Origin: VMCJ01 sp965660545
GTDB taxonomy: Bacteria > Pseudomonadota > Alphaproteobacteria > Bin95
Direction of reading: 5' to 3'
Length of the DNA stretch: 64,000 bases
Assembly: GCA_965660545.1 (NCBI GenBank)
Contig: CBFIAF010000012.1
Location: 1 to 64,000, forward strand
Under the pieces are notes generated by a model that did not search any database, was not told where the DNA came from, and saw only the letters and a program-made list of their open reading frames with translations. Positions 8,999 to 17,179 of this stretch are shown piece by piece. A program made the position numbers and the translations under genes. Position 1 is the stretch's first letter. Every line of letters starts with the position of its first letter.

Positions 8999-9818
8999 CA
9001 GTCAACGCCTTTCGAAGGGCCATTTCATCAACATCGCGACCGGTGAAATGCCGGAATGCATGCACGCCTTGATGAAAGAACAATTCGTAACCCGAGATCG
9101 TCTGCAGGCCTGCCGCAGCGGCGTCCAGCAAAAAGTTTGTGGCGAGCGGGCTGTAGACTGCATCGAACGCCCACTGGGCTTCGCTCATCCACTCTGGACC
9201 AAGTGGCGAGCCGCCGTATCCTGTCATGCCGAGCGGGGTGCAATTCAGCAAGGCCTCTGCGCCTGGAACACAATCCGACGGATCATCTGAAACTGTGACC
9301 AAAAGACCGGGCTCAACCGCTTTCAAAGCCCCAGCCAGAGCTGCGGCTTTCGACTTATCGACGTCAACTAATCTCAGATCTCGTACGCCCAGGCCCAAAA
9401 GGGCGAAAGCGATCGCTTTGCCAACGCCACCCGCACCAAGCAAACTCGCTGGTCCCGGCGTTGTGTCGCCCAATGCCCCACTGTAGGCGGCCATAAATCC
9501 TGAATGATCAGTATTAAAGCCATCCGCGCCGCCATCGCCAAATACGACTGTGTTTACCGCACCCATGGACCGCACCAATGGGTCAGCAATCCGCAGTTTG
9601 GCCATGACACGTTCTTTGTAGGGCAGTGTGATATTGAGGCCGTGACGTTCTGAGGACGCAGCCGCAAATACATCGTCAAACGACTGGTTCAACGCTGCCG
9701 GGATAAGCAGATCATAGCGAACATCTATCCCTGCCAAACTGCCTGCCAAGCGATGCAGCACAGGCGCGCGAGATGCTACGATATTATCGCCGATCAGCCC
9801 AAGCACGACATTCGTCAA
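8988..9818 (-). CDS. aroE: Shikimate dehydrogenase family protein (AroE or AroE-like paralogue)
   Basis: Family enzymes reduce 3-dehydroshikimate (or related substrates) with NADPH. The 276-residue protein shows the catalytic lysine in NITLPYKERVMAKL and the substrate aspartate in GFNTDHSGF. The nucleotide loop is LLGAGGVGKAIAFALLG, and the C-terminal glutamine motif is FFHQGVHAFRHFTG. The substrate-binding serine pair at the N-terminus reads SRAP instead of the usual SxSP, so the second serine is alanine. Translation starts at TTG 8 bases after GGAGG. The usual alphaproteobacterial partners coaE and dnaQ are absent. It may be the only AroE or a paralogue with another substrate; the symbol is therefore tentative. 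Confidence 0.8.
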   Translation of the reverse strand: MTNVVLGLIGDNIVASRAPVLHRLAGSLAGIDVRYDLLIPAALNQSFDDVFAAASSERHGLNITLPYKERVMAKLRIADPLVRSMGAVNTVVFGDGGADGFNTDHSGFMAAYSGALGDTTPGPASLLGAGGVGKAIAFALLGLGVRDLRLVDVDKSKAAALAGALKAVEPGLLVTVSDDPSDCVPGAEALLNCTPLGMTGYGGSPLGPEWMSEAQWAFDAVYSPLATNFLLDAAAAGLQTISGYELFFHQGVHAFRHFTGRDVDEMALRKALTDAA

Positions 9819-9873
9819 ACAACGAGCCTCCCCATTGAGTCCGAAACGTATAAGCTTCGTCGTAAAGATTCTC

Positions 9874-9925
9874 TAGAGCGTTGGGGGGGGGCCGGGGGGG
9901 GNNNNNNNNNNCCCCCAACGCTCTA
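9874..9925. repeat. 14-base inverted repeat around an assembly gap
   Basis: Perfect arms TAGAGCGTTGGGGG (9874-9887) and its complement (9912-9925) flank a G-run and ten N (9902-9911). The N run is an assembly gap of unknown true length inside a G/C hairpin. It lies between the divergent starts of the aroE-like gene and the D-amino-acid dehydrogenase-like gene, so promoter sequence may be missing here. Confidence 0.85.
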
Positions 9926-10002
9926 TCTTGTTGTTGACGAGCAATTTCCTGCATTTGATTCAAATCGAATAAAATGCGAATTGCTGTAGGGAGGTTGAGG
10001 CG

Positions 10003-11265
10003 ATGAATGCGGAAAACGGAACCGGCCGGGACGGTCATGTAACGATCATCGGTGTCGGCATTGTCGGCGCATCCACAGCGCTGTACCTCCTGCGGGATGG
10101 CTGGCGCGTAACGCTGCTTGATTCTGAGACCCCAGGCTCGCAGACATCCTACGGCAATGCTGGGGCCATTTCCCCGCAGTCGATCAACCCGATGGCCGGG
10201 CCGGGCATGCTGAAGCAAATTCCAGGGTGGCTGCTGGACCCCTTGGGGCCGCTTGCACTTCGTAAGCGCTATCTGCCAAAAGCCTTGCCGTGGCTGATGA
10301 AGTTTGTCGCCGCCGGAAAGCCTGCCCGCATCGCCGAGCAGTCCAAGGCAATGGCTGCACTGCATGCGCCCGTTATCGATGACCATGAAGAATTAGCCGC
10401 ACTTGCCGGCGTTAAGCACCTGATCCACCGCCAAGGCTGGCTATCGCTGTATGAAACAGATGCCAACTTCAACGGCGACGCCGCCGGGCGACAGCGTATG
10501 CGGGACGCTGGCCACGAAATCCATGAACTTGGGCCGGAAGAAATCGCACAGTTAGAACCGGGCCTCGCACCTATCTTTAAGCATGCAACCTGGGCACCAA
10601 ACAGCGGCCATACTGCCAATCCAGGCGCACTGACGGAGGCTTATGCGCGACAGGCTGCAGCCATGGGCGCAGAAATTGTTCAAGCGAAAGCGCTAGGATT
10701 TGAGGTCGGCACCGATGGCCCGCACACGCTGAAGACCAGCCAGGGTGACCGCAAATTGGACCGGCTGGTGATCGCGGCGGGTGCATGGTCCGCCAGGCTT
10801 TCCCAGCAGCTTGGCGACGGCTTCCCACTCGAAAGTGAGCGCGGGTACCACATGATGTTACCTAATCCAGGTATCACAACGCGTCGCCCTGTCAGCTTCA
10901 ATGAACGGAAATTCATGACAACGACCATGGAGAAAGGCCTTCGCCTCGCTGGCACGGTTGAGTTCGCGGGCCTTGAAGCCCCACCTAACTGGGGTCGCGC
11001 CGATAAACTCCTAAACCACGCGTCCCAAGTATTCCGAGACGTAGATACATCTGACGCCGAACCCTGGATGGGCCAACGCCCCGCAACACCAGATAGCCTG
11101 CCCGTTATTTCCGGCTCTCCACACCACGCCCGTGTGTTTTACGCGTTTGGCCATGGCCATCTTGGGCTGACAGGCGGTGCTGTCACGGGCCGTCATATCG
11201 CGGCGCTTGTCGGCGGACGCGCTCCAGAAATTGACCTGACGGCCTTCCGGGTAGACCGGTATTAG
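10003..11265 (+). CDS. FAD-dependent oxidoreductase, D-amino-acid dehydrogenase (DadA) type
   Basis: A 420-residue flavoprotein of the DAO family. The N-terminal dinucleotide fold is VTIIGVGIVGASTALYLLRDG, ending in an acidic residue (LLDSE) that would bind the FAD ribose. The GNAGAISP segment and the C-terminal GHGHLGLTGGAVTGRHIA block are those of membrane-associated DadA-like dehydrogenases. These deaminate D-amino acids to 2-oxoacids and feed electrons to the respiratory chain. The start follows GGGAGG at 11 bases. It is monocistronic, with no racemase next to it. Related proteins oxidise hydroxyproline or other imino acids, so the substrate is open. Confidence 0.85.
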   Translation: MNAENGTGRDGHVTIIGVGIVGASTALYLLRDGWRVTLLDSETPGSQTSYGNAGAISPQSINPMAGPGMLKQIPGWLLDPLGPLALRKRYLPKALPWLMKFVAAGKPARIAEQSKAMAALHAPVIDDHEELAALAGVKHLIHRQGWLSLYETDANFNGDAAGRQRMRDAGHEIHELGPEEIAQLEPGLAPIFKHATWAPNSGHTANPGALTEAYARQAAAMGAEIVQAKALGFEVGTDGPHTLKTSQGDRKLDRLVIAAGAWSARLSQQLGDGFPLESERGYHMMLPNPGITTRRPVSFNERKFMTTTMEKGLRLAGTVEFAGLEAPPNWGRADKLLNHASQVFRDVDTSDAEPWMGQRPATPDSLPVISGSPHHARVFYAFGHGHLGLTGGAVTGRHIAALVGGRAPEIDLTAFRVDRY

Positions 11266-11517
11266 TCGGGCGAGCGCTGATCAGACTGGTTTACCAACTA
11301 AAGCCCGGCATCAAGCAAGATCCGGAATGGCGACGGGCTTTGCCGGATCGCATCTTCTTTGGGTTCGGCGCTTGCCAAATTTTGACAGGGATTTGTCTAC
11401 CGAAGCCGCTGCTGCGAGGGTTGTTTTCCTGAACGCATCATTCCGAGTAAAGGCTTTTCTGGCAATCATATCTGGTCGTCCGTAATTCGGATGTCGATTT
11501 TACACGGAGACCTGGTT
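11266..11517. other. Intergenic region with a possible short coding remnant
   Basis: A frame without a start codon between about 11274 and 11432 reads coherently: IRLVYQLKPGIKQDPEWR, then RIFFGFGACQILTGICLPK, then a stop. It may be the remains of a small gene but I cannot name a family. No promoter or terminator is evident. Confidence 0.3.
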
Positions 11518-11518
11518 C

Positions 11519-11759
11519 TAATGGCGTTGTTGATTTAGCGATGTCGTATCGAAGTTGAAATCGATTGGCAGGGCAAAAAGCAGCCTGATCCAGCGTGCCA
11601 GGAGGCGCATATTCTGCCCTGCGGCGCATAGGATGGCGTTGATAGCGTCGCCTGCGAGGCCAGCTAGGTTGTTTAGTTCGAGGAGGCCGTCGACCTTGAG
11701 ATGGCCAATAATGCTGAGCGGCGTGAGTTAATCTGCAAGAATCTCAGCCAACGCCATTA
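11519..11759 (-). mobile_element. Remnant of an IS5-type insertion element with terminal inverted repeats
   Basis: The minus-strand frame ending in the TAG at 11518-11520 encodes only the C-terminal tail of an IS5-like transposase. It reads IIGHLKVDGLLELNNLAG, GDAINAILCAAGQNMRLL, RWIRLLFALP. A stop at its upstream edge (about 11728) cuts it off. The whole 241-base segment is bounded by perfect 11-base inverted repeats, TAATGGCGTTG at 11519-11529 and its complement at 11749-11759. TA sits at both outer ends, which could be the target duplication. It looks like an internally deleted, non-autonomous copy. It lies 4 bases from the end of the next gene, so it may have displaced that gene's downstream region. 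Confidence 0.7.
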
Positions 11760-11763
11760 CGCT

Positions 11764-12924
11764 CTACTCCGATTTCCGGAAGGGTGAGAAGTCCGCCAGG
11801 AATTCGATCTCCTCGCCAACTGCGTGGCGCTCCCGGCGGACAAAATCTGCCACAGCCGCACGAAAGTTAGGGTCCGCGATGAAATGGGCGCTGTAGGTTT
11901 CGACCGGTAGATATCCACGTTGGATTTTGTGCTGCCCCTGGGCACCGGCTTCGACACGTTTCAACCCGCGCTCAATAGCGAAATCAATGGCTTGGTAATA
12001 GCAGGCCTCAAAATGCAGATTTTTAAAATGGGCGAGGCAACCCCAATTCCTGCCATAGAGCGTATCCTCACCAATGAGATTAAGCGCACCCGCGACCCAC
12101 TGCTCATCATATTCCGCCATCACCAGCGCCACTCGGTCAGCCATACGCCCGCCCAACAGGGAAAAGAATGGGCGCTTCAGGTAGTCCATGCCCCACTTCT
12201 TATCCGTGGTGCTGCGATAAAAGGCATAGAACGCATCCCAATGCTCTTCCTTCAGTTCATCGCCTGTGAGGATGTGCATTTTGACCCCATGGGCCGCAAC
12301 AGCTTCGCGTTCCTTACGGATGTTCTTGCGTTTCCGGCTGGAAAGCTGGGCCAGGAAATCATCGAATGCCTGATAGCCCTGGTTTTCCCAGTGATATTGC
12401 TGGCCGGTGCGTTGGATCAGCCCATATTCCGCCGTCCGGTCCCATTCGCCCTTGGTCAAAAAGTTGATGTGGAGTGACGAAACGCCGGAATTTTCCACCA
12501 ATTGCAACATGGCGGAAATAAGCGCCGCTTCATATTGCTCCTGATCGACTTCAGGTCGGACAAGCAGGCGCCGCCCGGTGGCGGGCGTAAAGGGGGCCGC
12601 GCACACAAGCTTCGGGTAATAATCACCACCCGCCCGTTCCCAAGCCTGCGCCCAGCCGTGATCAAACACATACTCGCCCTGGGAATGGCCTTTTAGGTAT
12701 AGCGGTGCGACGGCTGCCAGCGCACCATCTGGCGCGTAAGCGGCCACATGGCGCGGCAACCAGCCTTCCGACACATCAACAGAGTCGCTTTCTTCGAGCG
12801 CGCTCAGGAAGTCATAGGATGTGAAAGGATTGTCCCGCCCCGCACAGGCATCCCATTCGGCCTTCGGAATGTCCGCAATCCGCTCCTGGATGCGGACTTC
12901 AATTGTGGAGCCAGCGTCATCCAT
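11764..12924 (-). CDS. GNAT/FemAB-like acyltransferase family protein (DUF482 / COG3146 type)
   Basis: A 386-residue cytosolic protein of the conserved proteobacterial family often described as peptidoglycan biosynthesis or GNAT-like. It shows the markers NPFTSYDFLSALEES near the N-terminus, YVFDHGWAQAWERAGGDYYP, and the repeated acyltransferase-fold strands. The C-terminal FEACYYQAIDFAIERGLKRV with GAQGQHKIQRGYLP is also typical. The biochemical function of the family is not established. It ends 4 bases from an IS remnant. It starts 8 bases before the RidA gene's stop codon, so it is probably transcribed as part of pyrD-ridA-this gene. Confidence 0.8.
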   Translation of the reverse strand: MDDAGSTIEVRIQERIADIPKAEWDACAGRDNPFTSYDFLSALEESDSVDVSEGWLPRHVAAYAPDGALAAVAPLYLKGHSQGEYVFDHGWAQAWERAGGDYYPKLVCAAPFTPATGRRLLVRPEVDQEQYEAALISAMLQLVENSGVSSLHINFLTKGEWDRTAEYGLIQRTGQQYHWENQGYQAFDDFLAQLSSRKRKNIRKEREAVAAHGVKMHILTGDELKEEHWDAFYAFYRSTTDKKWGMDYLKRPFFSLLGGRMADRVALVMAEYDEQWVAGALNLIGEDTLYGRNWGCLAHFKNLHFEACYYQAIDFAIERGLKRVEAGAQGQHKIQRGYLPVETYSAHFIADPNFRAAVADFVRRERHAVGEEIEFLADFSPFRKSE

Positions 12925-12932
12925 TGGCGTTT

Positions 12933-13397
12933 TTACTTAATCTCGAAAACCGCATCGATTTCGACCGCGACGTCCATCGGCAGCGCCGGTGCACCGACAG
13001 CGAAGCGGGCGTGGCGACCAGCATCACCCAGCACATCAACCATCAGGTTGGAAGCACCATTGATAACGGCAGGCTGCGCAGTGAAGTCTGGGTTACAGTT
13101 CACGAACCCACCAAGCTTCACGCAGCGCACAACCCGGTCCAGATCGCCATCACATGCCGCTTTAAGCTGCGCCAAAAGCGCTAGCGCGCAGGTCCGGGCA
13201 GCTTTCTCGCCGTCCTCCTGGCTGATGTCCTGGCCAACTTTGCCAACGTACTCCTCACTTCCCGCGCGGGAGATTTGGCCGGAAATAAACACCATATTGC
13301 CGGAGATGACATAGGGCACGTAGTTGGCGGCGGGCATCGGCGCTTCCGGCAAAGTCACGCCGAGTTCAGCAAGGCGGGCATCAATTTTTCCAACCAT
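12933..13397 (-). CDS. RidA-family (YjgF/YER057c/UK114) protein
   Basis: RidA-type enzymes hydrolyse reactive enamine/imine intermediates to 2-oxoacids and ammonia. The 154-residue protein belongs to the longer subgroup. It has the YVPYVISGNMVFISGQI strand, and the substrate-site region VRCVKLGGFVNC stands where the canonical arginine-containing segment would be. GRHARFAVGAPALPMDVAVE is at the C-terminus. The chosen ATG follows GGAG; an upstream in-frame start at 13505 would overlap pyrD and adds an unrelated arginine-rich stretch. It lies downstream of pyrD and upstream of the FemAB-like gene in one unit. Confidence 0.85.
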   Translation of the reverse strand: MVGKIDARLAELGVTLPEAPMPAANYVPYVISGNMVFISGQISRAGSEEYVGKVGQDISQEDGEKAARTCALALLAQLKAACDGDLDRVVRCVKLGGFVNCNPDFTAQPAVINGASNLMVDVLGDAGRHARFAVGAPALPMDVAVEIDAVFEIK

Positions 13398-13461
13398 CGG
13401 ACGGCTCCTTCGAATGGGTTTTGATTCCGTTCCGGCAGAGAATATGCGCCGCACCTGCCCA

Positions 13462-14541
13462 CTACAAGTCTTGACCAATGGCCTCACTGATTGAGGTGAG
13501 GCCATCTTGCGCTGCCAGGGCTGCCAGTTCGTCCGTGATCTGGCGTATCAAAGAAGGGCCACCATAGACAAGCGCTGAATACAACTGCACCAGCGTGGCG
13601 CCCGCTTTGATCTTGGCGTAGGCCTGGGTGCCATTGGAAACGCCACCAGCACCAACCAGCAGCATCCGGCCCTGCATCCGGCTGGCAAATGCTTTCAGCA
13701 CCGCCGTCGAAGACTCAAACAATGGCTGGCCGGAAAGGCCGCCTGCCTCTGCCGCTTCAGCGCTTTTCAGGCCAGGCGGGCGGGCGAGTGTTGTGTTGGA
13801 AATAACCAGGCCGGCCAAGCCTTTATCCTTAAACGAAAGCGCGACGTCAGCGACAGCTGCAATCCCAGCCTCGTCCAGATCGGGTGCCACCTTGACCAGC
13901 AATGCTGGCGGACGTGTGACTTCGGGCGCTGCAGCAATGGCATCCCGGGCCGCCACTGCAAGGGCCAACAGGCTCGCCAGCGCCTCCTCCCCTTGCAAGT
14001 CACGTAAACCTTTGGTGTTGGGTGAAGAAACATTGACCGTGAGAAAATCTGCAAAATGGCCGAAGGCGGCGATGCCCAGCGCATAATCTCCCGCTAGATC
14101 GGCTGTTTCTTTGTTGATCGCAAGATTGACGCCGATCACGCCGCCACCTCCCTTATGGCGATACTGACGGAGCCGTTCGGCAACGACAGCATGACCTTGG
14201 CTGTTGAACCCAAATCGATTGATAACGCCTTGGTCCGCCGTCAACCGAAACAGGCGCGGCTTTGGGTTTCCGGGCTGCGGCTTCGGTGCCACCCCGCCGA
14301 TTTCTGTGAACCCAGGCCCAAGCGCCCATGTTTGCGCCACGGCCTCACAATGCTTATCGAACCCAGGCGCAATGCCAATGGGCGAGCGCAACGTTCGCCC
14401 CAGGGCCTCCGTTGCAAGCACGGGATAATCGGGCCCGGAATCCCGCCCGGCCAGCCCCATTGAAAGCGCTTTCAGGGCAAGGCTGTGGGCACGCTCGGGG
14501 TCCAGCAGGCGGAGGGCTTTCAAGCCTGTTTGTTCAAGCAT
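13462..14541 (-). CDS. pyrD: Dihydroorotate dehydrogenase (quinone), class 2
   Basis: Oxidises dihydroorotate to orotate in pyrimidine synthesis, passing electrons to quinone at the inner membrane. It is 359 residues with the N-terminal helical extension (LKALRLLDPERAHSLALKAL) that makes the quinone tunnel in class 2 enzymes. The catalytic serine lies in NVSSPNTKGLRDLQG, FMN-binding residues in IGVNLAINK and LLVKVAPDL, and the phosphate site in LVGAGGVSNGTQAYAKI. All are intact. It leads the pyrD-RidA-FemAB-like unit. The upstream gap contains palindromic repeat copy 2. Confidence 0.95.
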   Translation of the reverse strand: MLEQTGLKALRLLDPERAHSLALKALSMGLAGRDSGPDYPVLATEALGRTLRSPIGIAPGFDKHCEAVAQTWALGPGFTEIGGVAPKPQPGNPKPRLFRLTADQGVINRFGFNSQGHAVVAERLRQYRHKGGGGVIGVNLAINKETADLAGDYALGIAAFGHFADFLTVNVSSPNTKGLRDLQGEEALASLLALAVAARDAIAAAPEVTRPPALLVKVAPDLDEAGIAAVADVALSFKDKGLAGLVISNTTLARPPGLKSAEAAEAGGLSGQPLFESSTAVLKAFASRMQGRMLLVGAGGVSNGTQAYAKIKAGATLVQLYSALVYGGPSLIRQITDELAALAAQDGLTSISEAIGQDL

Positions 14542-14627
14542 CTGCGATTAAAGCCTTCTGTATTTGTGCCTGCTTGGCATTGGTATCCGAAGCCAGAGCT
14601 AGTTATTTACCGGCAGGCTTCGCCACT

Positions 14628-14730
14628 CGCCCTGATCCCTCTCCCCCGATGGGTGGAGAGGGGACCCTCACTTAAGCTTTCTCATTAGAGGCCTCGCCCC
14701 CAACAAGGGGAGAGCGCAGGGTGAGGGCGG
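14628..14730. repeat. Intergenic C/G-rich palindromic repeat, copy 2
   Basis: The left half (CGCCCTGATCCCTCTCCCC) and right half (about 14706-14730, ending AGGGTGAGGGCG) are imperfect complements. A second internal hairpin lies between them (CTCTCCCCC against GGAGAGGGG near 14639-14663). The layout matches the copy at 42552-42669 closely, with the shared words GATCCCTCTC, GACCCTCAC, CCTCGCCCCC and GGGTGAGGG or TGAGGGG. It lies between the pyrD start and the converging end of an acyl-CoA dehydrogenase. Confidence 0.75.
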
Positions 14731-14757
14731 GCTGCTGGCGGACTAAAAACCGAGCCT

Positions 14758-16011
14758 TCAAACTTGATTGCGCGGCACGTCCCGGAATGGCCGATCTGTA
14801 TCGGTGCGCATTTCCTTCGGCATCTTCAAAATGCGCTCAGAAATGATGTTCCGCTGGATTTCATCCGTCCCGCCAGCAATGGAAATAGCTGGTGTTGAGA
14901 CCAGAATCTCGGCGATAACGCCCTCAGTTCCATCATCATCCCCGGTCAACATAGCATCGGGCCCGGCAATCGTGGTGTGGGCAAGATTAGCGGCGCGGGC
15001 GACGATAGACGCAGCGAGCTTACCGATAGAGCCCTCCGGACCCTGCGGCTTGCCCGCAGCAGAAGCAGCCCGCGCACGCCGCGCTGTCCATTCGGCAGAT
15101 TTCGCCAATGTCAACACTTTAGCGATTTCTTGACGCGTCGCCGGATCATCATATTTACCGAGCGCCTTTGCCCGTTCGACCAACATATCCACACGGCCCA
15201 TGCGCTGGGGATACCACGTGTAGGGTGCCATAACGGTGGCGATTTCGGCGCGCTCTTCCTCATAGATCCGTTCAGGTTGATCGGAAGCTGAATCATATTT
15301 GCGCGCGCTATCGGCGCCGCGCCGCTCATTCATCAGCGTTGTCGTCGCAACCTTCCAGCCTTCACCAAGCGCAGCCACTTGGTATTCAGGCTCAATCACA
15401 GCTTCTGTCAGGAATACCTGGTTGAAGGAGGCATGGCCGTTCATCTGCTTCAACTGGTGTACATCGACTCCCGGCTGATGCATGTCCAGGATGAAGTAGC
15501 TAAGGCCCTTATGCTTTACCGCATCCCAATCAGTACGGGCGAGAAGCAGGCCGTAATGGGCGTGATGGGCGCTGGTGGTCCAGACCTTCTGGCCGTTGAT
15601 GATCCACTTGCCATCCTTCAAATCCGCACGCGTAGCCGCACCTGCAAGGTCAGACCCGCTACCCGGTTCACTAAACAGCTGGCACCAGGTTTCTTCACCG
15701 GTAAGGATGCCACGCAGGAACTTTTCTTTGTGGTGGTCCGTGCCGTGCTCTAGGATTGTTGCGGCGGCGAGAACACGGATGCCCATCTTAGCGACGCCGA
15801 TAGCGCCCACCTTTGCAAATTCCTCATCAACTATGGACGTCATGCCAAGCGGCAGGCCGCGCCCGTACCACTTTTCCGGCCAGTGGGGCATGCCCCAGCC
15901 GGAGTCCATCAGCTTCAAGCGCCATTCGACGAGGCCGAGGTTTGGGTCCCAATTGGCTTTCAGATACGCCTGAACGTCGGCGCGGACTTGCTCTACGGTC
16001 ATCTCGCTCAT
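14758..16011 (-). CDS. Acyl-CoA dehydrogenase, large-type subunit
   Basis: A FAD-dependent acyl-CoA dehydrogenase of the FadE group, 417 residues from the ATG that overlaps the previous stop (ATGA); a longer start 15 bases upstream is possible. It carries WCQLFSEPGSGSDLAGAAT (FAD/substrate loop) and WIINGQKVWTTSAHHA. Its C-terminus, with IAGGTDEIQRNIISERIL, is typical of the subgroup that pairs with a second, shorter dehydrogenase. Together with the next-upstream gene it probably forms a heteromeric alpha2beta2 dehydrogenase, as described for mycobacterial steroid FadE pairs. Substrate unknown; bulky or branched acyl-CoAs are a fair guess. Confidence 0.85.
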   Translation of the reverse strand: MSEMTVEQVRADVQAYLKANWDPNLGLVEWRLKLMDSGWGMPHWPEKWYGRGLPLGMTSIVDEEFAKVGAIGVAKMGIRVLAAATILEHGTDHHKEKFLRGILTGEETWCQLFSEPGSGSDLAGAATRADLKDGKWIINGQKVWTTSAHHAHYGLLLARTDWDAVKHKGLSYFILDMHQPGVDVHQLKQMNGHASFNQVFLTEAVIEPEYQVAALGEGWKVATTTLMNERRGADSARKYDSASDQPERIYEEERAEIATVMAPYTWYPQRMGRVDMLVERAKALGKYDDPATRQEIAKVLTLAKSAEWTARRARAASAAGKPQGPEGSIGKLAASIVARAANLAHTTIAGPDAMLTGDDDGTEGVIAEILVSTPAISIAGGTDEIQRNIISERILKMPKEMRTDTDRPFRDVPRNQV

Positions 16012-17132
16012 GCGTCTGTCCCCCAATGCTGAATCATGCGTTCACGGTGCTGGTTCGCGTCACCCAGGAAGGCTTCGCTCTGCTTGGCGCGCTTGAACCA
16101 AAGATGCGTGTCATTATCGAATGTGAAGCCGATGCCGCCGTGCATCTGCACAGCATGAACGGCCGTTTGAAAATACGCCTCTGACGCAGCCGCTTTTGCC
16201 ATTGAAGCAACGGCGCGTGCATCTGGGTCATCATCATCCAGCGCGCTGGCGGCGGAATACCCAGCGGCTTTGGATAACTCTACATCCAACAGCATGTCCG
16301 CCGCCTTATGCTTCGTCGTTTGGAATGAGGCGATAGAACGCCCAAACTGCATGCGCATGGAAACATACTCAAGGGCATCTTCACGCAGCCGTTCAGCACC
16401 GCCGTTCATTTCATTGGCAAGGCAGGTCAGCATGACATCCATGGTCTTAGCGTATGCTTCCCCGCCTGCCGCAGCAGCACCCAGCAATTCAACCGGGGCC
16501 GCATCAAAATCTATCCGAGCGAGCTTGCGGGTCGGGTCCATGGACTTGAGTGCGGACCTGGAAACACCCTTTCCATCCGCCGATGTCGTGAAGAATGCGA
16601 TGCCGCCGCCCGGCGCGTTCGCCGCGATAACAATACGGCCAACATTCATGCCATCTAGCACATAGCTCTTGGCACCAGTCAGCGTGTAGTCATCGCCAGC
16701 CTTGGTCGCCGTCATCCTGATTTGGTCCGGTGCCCATCCGCCGCCAGGCTCTGCAGCTGCCAGTGTTGCGATCACCTCCCCGGACGCCAAGTCTGGCAAT
16801 AGCGCCCGCTTCTGGTCGTCGGACCCGGCGTTAATGATCGCCGTCGCGGCCATCACGGTTGAAGCAAAGAACGGCGCGCATAAAAGCGCCCGGCCCATTT
16901 CCTGTGCCGCAATCGCCAGTTCAGATACGCCGAAGCCAGCGCCGCCATACTCTTCCGGAATATGCAAGGCAGTTACACCAAGTTCACCCGCCAGCGAAGC
17001 CCACACATCAGTGTCGTAGCCCTGATCGGTCTCCATTTGCGTGCGAACGGCAGATGGCGGGGATTTTGCCTCCAGAAAACGACGAAGCATGGAGCGGAAT
17101 TCTTCCTGCTCCTCGGAAAAGTTGAACTGCAT
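16008..17132 (-). CDS. Acyl-CoA dehydrogenase, small-type partner subunit
   Basis: A 374-residue acyl-CoA dehydrogenase homologue with MQFNFSEEQEEFRSMLRRFL at the N-terminus. The substrate-loop region is divergent (AAEPGGGWAPDQIRMTA), and the C-terminus has VQMHGGIGFTFDNDTHLWFKRA. The usual TEPGSGSD loop is absent, which fits the less catalytic partner in a heteromeric enzyme. The four-base ATGA overlap with the following dehydrogenase suggests coupled translation in fixed ratio. It follows the CoA-transferase gene by 47 bases in the same direction. Confidence 0.85.
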   Translation of the reverse strand: MQFNFSEEQEEFRSMLRRFLEAKSPPSAVRTQMETDQGYDTDVWASLAGELGVTALHIPEEYGGAGFGVSELAIAAQEMGRALLCAPFFASTVMAATAIINAGSDDQKRALLPDLASGEVIATLAAAEPGGGWAPDQIRMTATKAGDDYTLTGAKSYVLDGMNVGRIVIAANAPGGGIAFFTTSADGKGVSRSALKSMDPTRKLARIDFDAAPVELLGAAAAGGEAYAKTMDVMLTCLANEMNGGAERLREDALEYVSMRMQFGRSIASFQTTKHKAADMLLDVELSKAAGYSAASALDDDDPDARAVASMAKAAASEAYFQTAVHAVQMHGGIGFTFDNDTHLWFKRAKQSEAFLGDANQHRERMIQHWGTDA

Positions 17133-17179
17133 GGGACGCGGCCCCTATTCGACGGAAAACGGATATGATCTGAATTCTA

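Noticed and set aside
9784..10386. Minus-strand frame of 200 codons running through the N gap
   Set aside because: It spans unknown bases, overlaps two real genes on other frames, and has no recognisable sequence.
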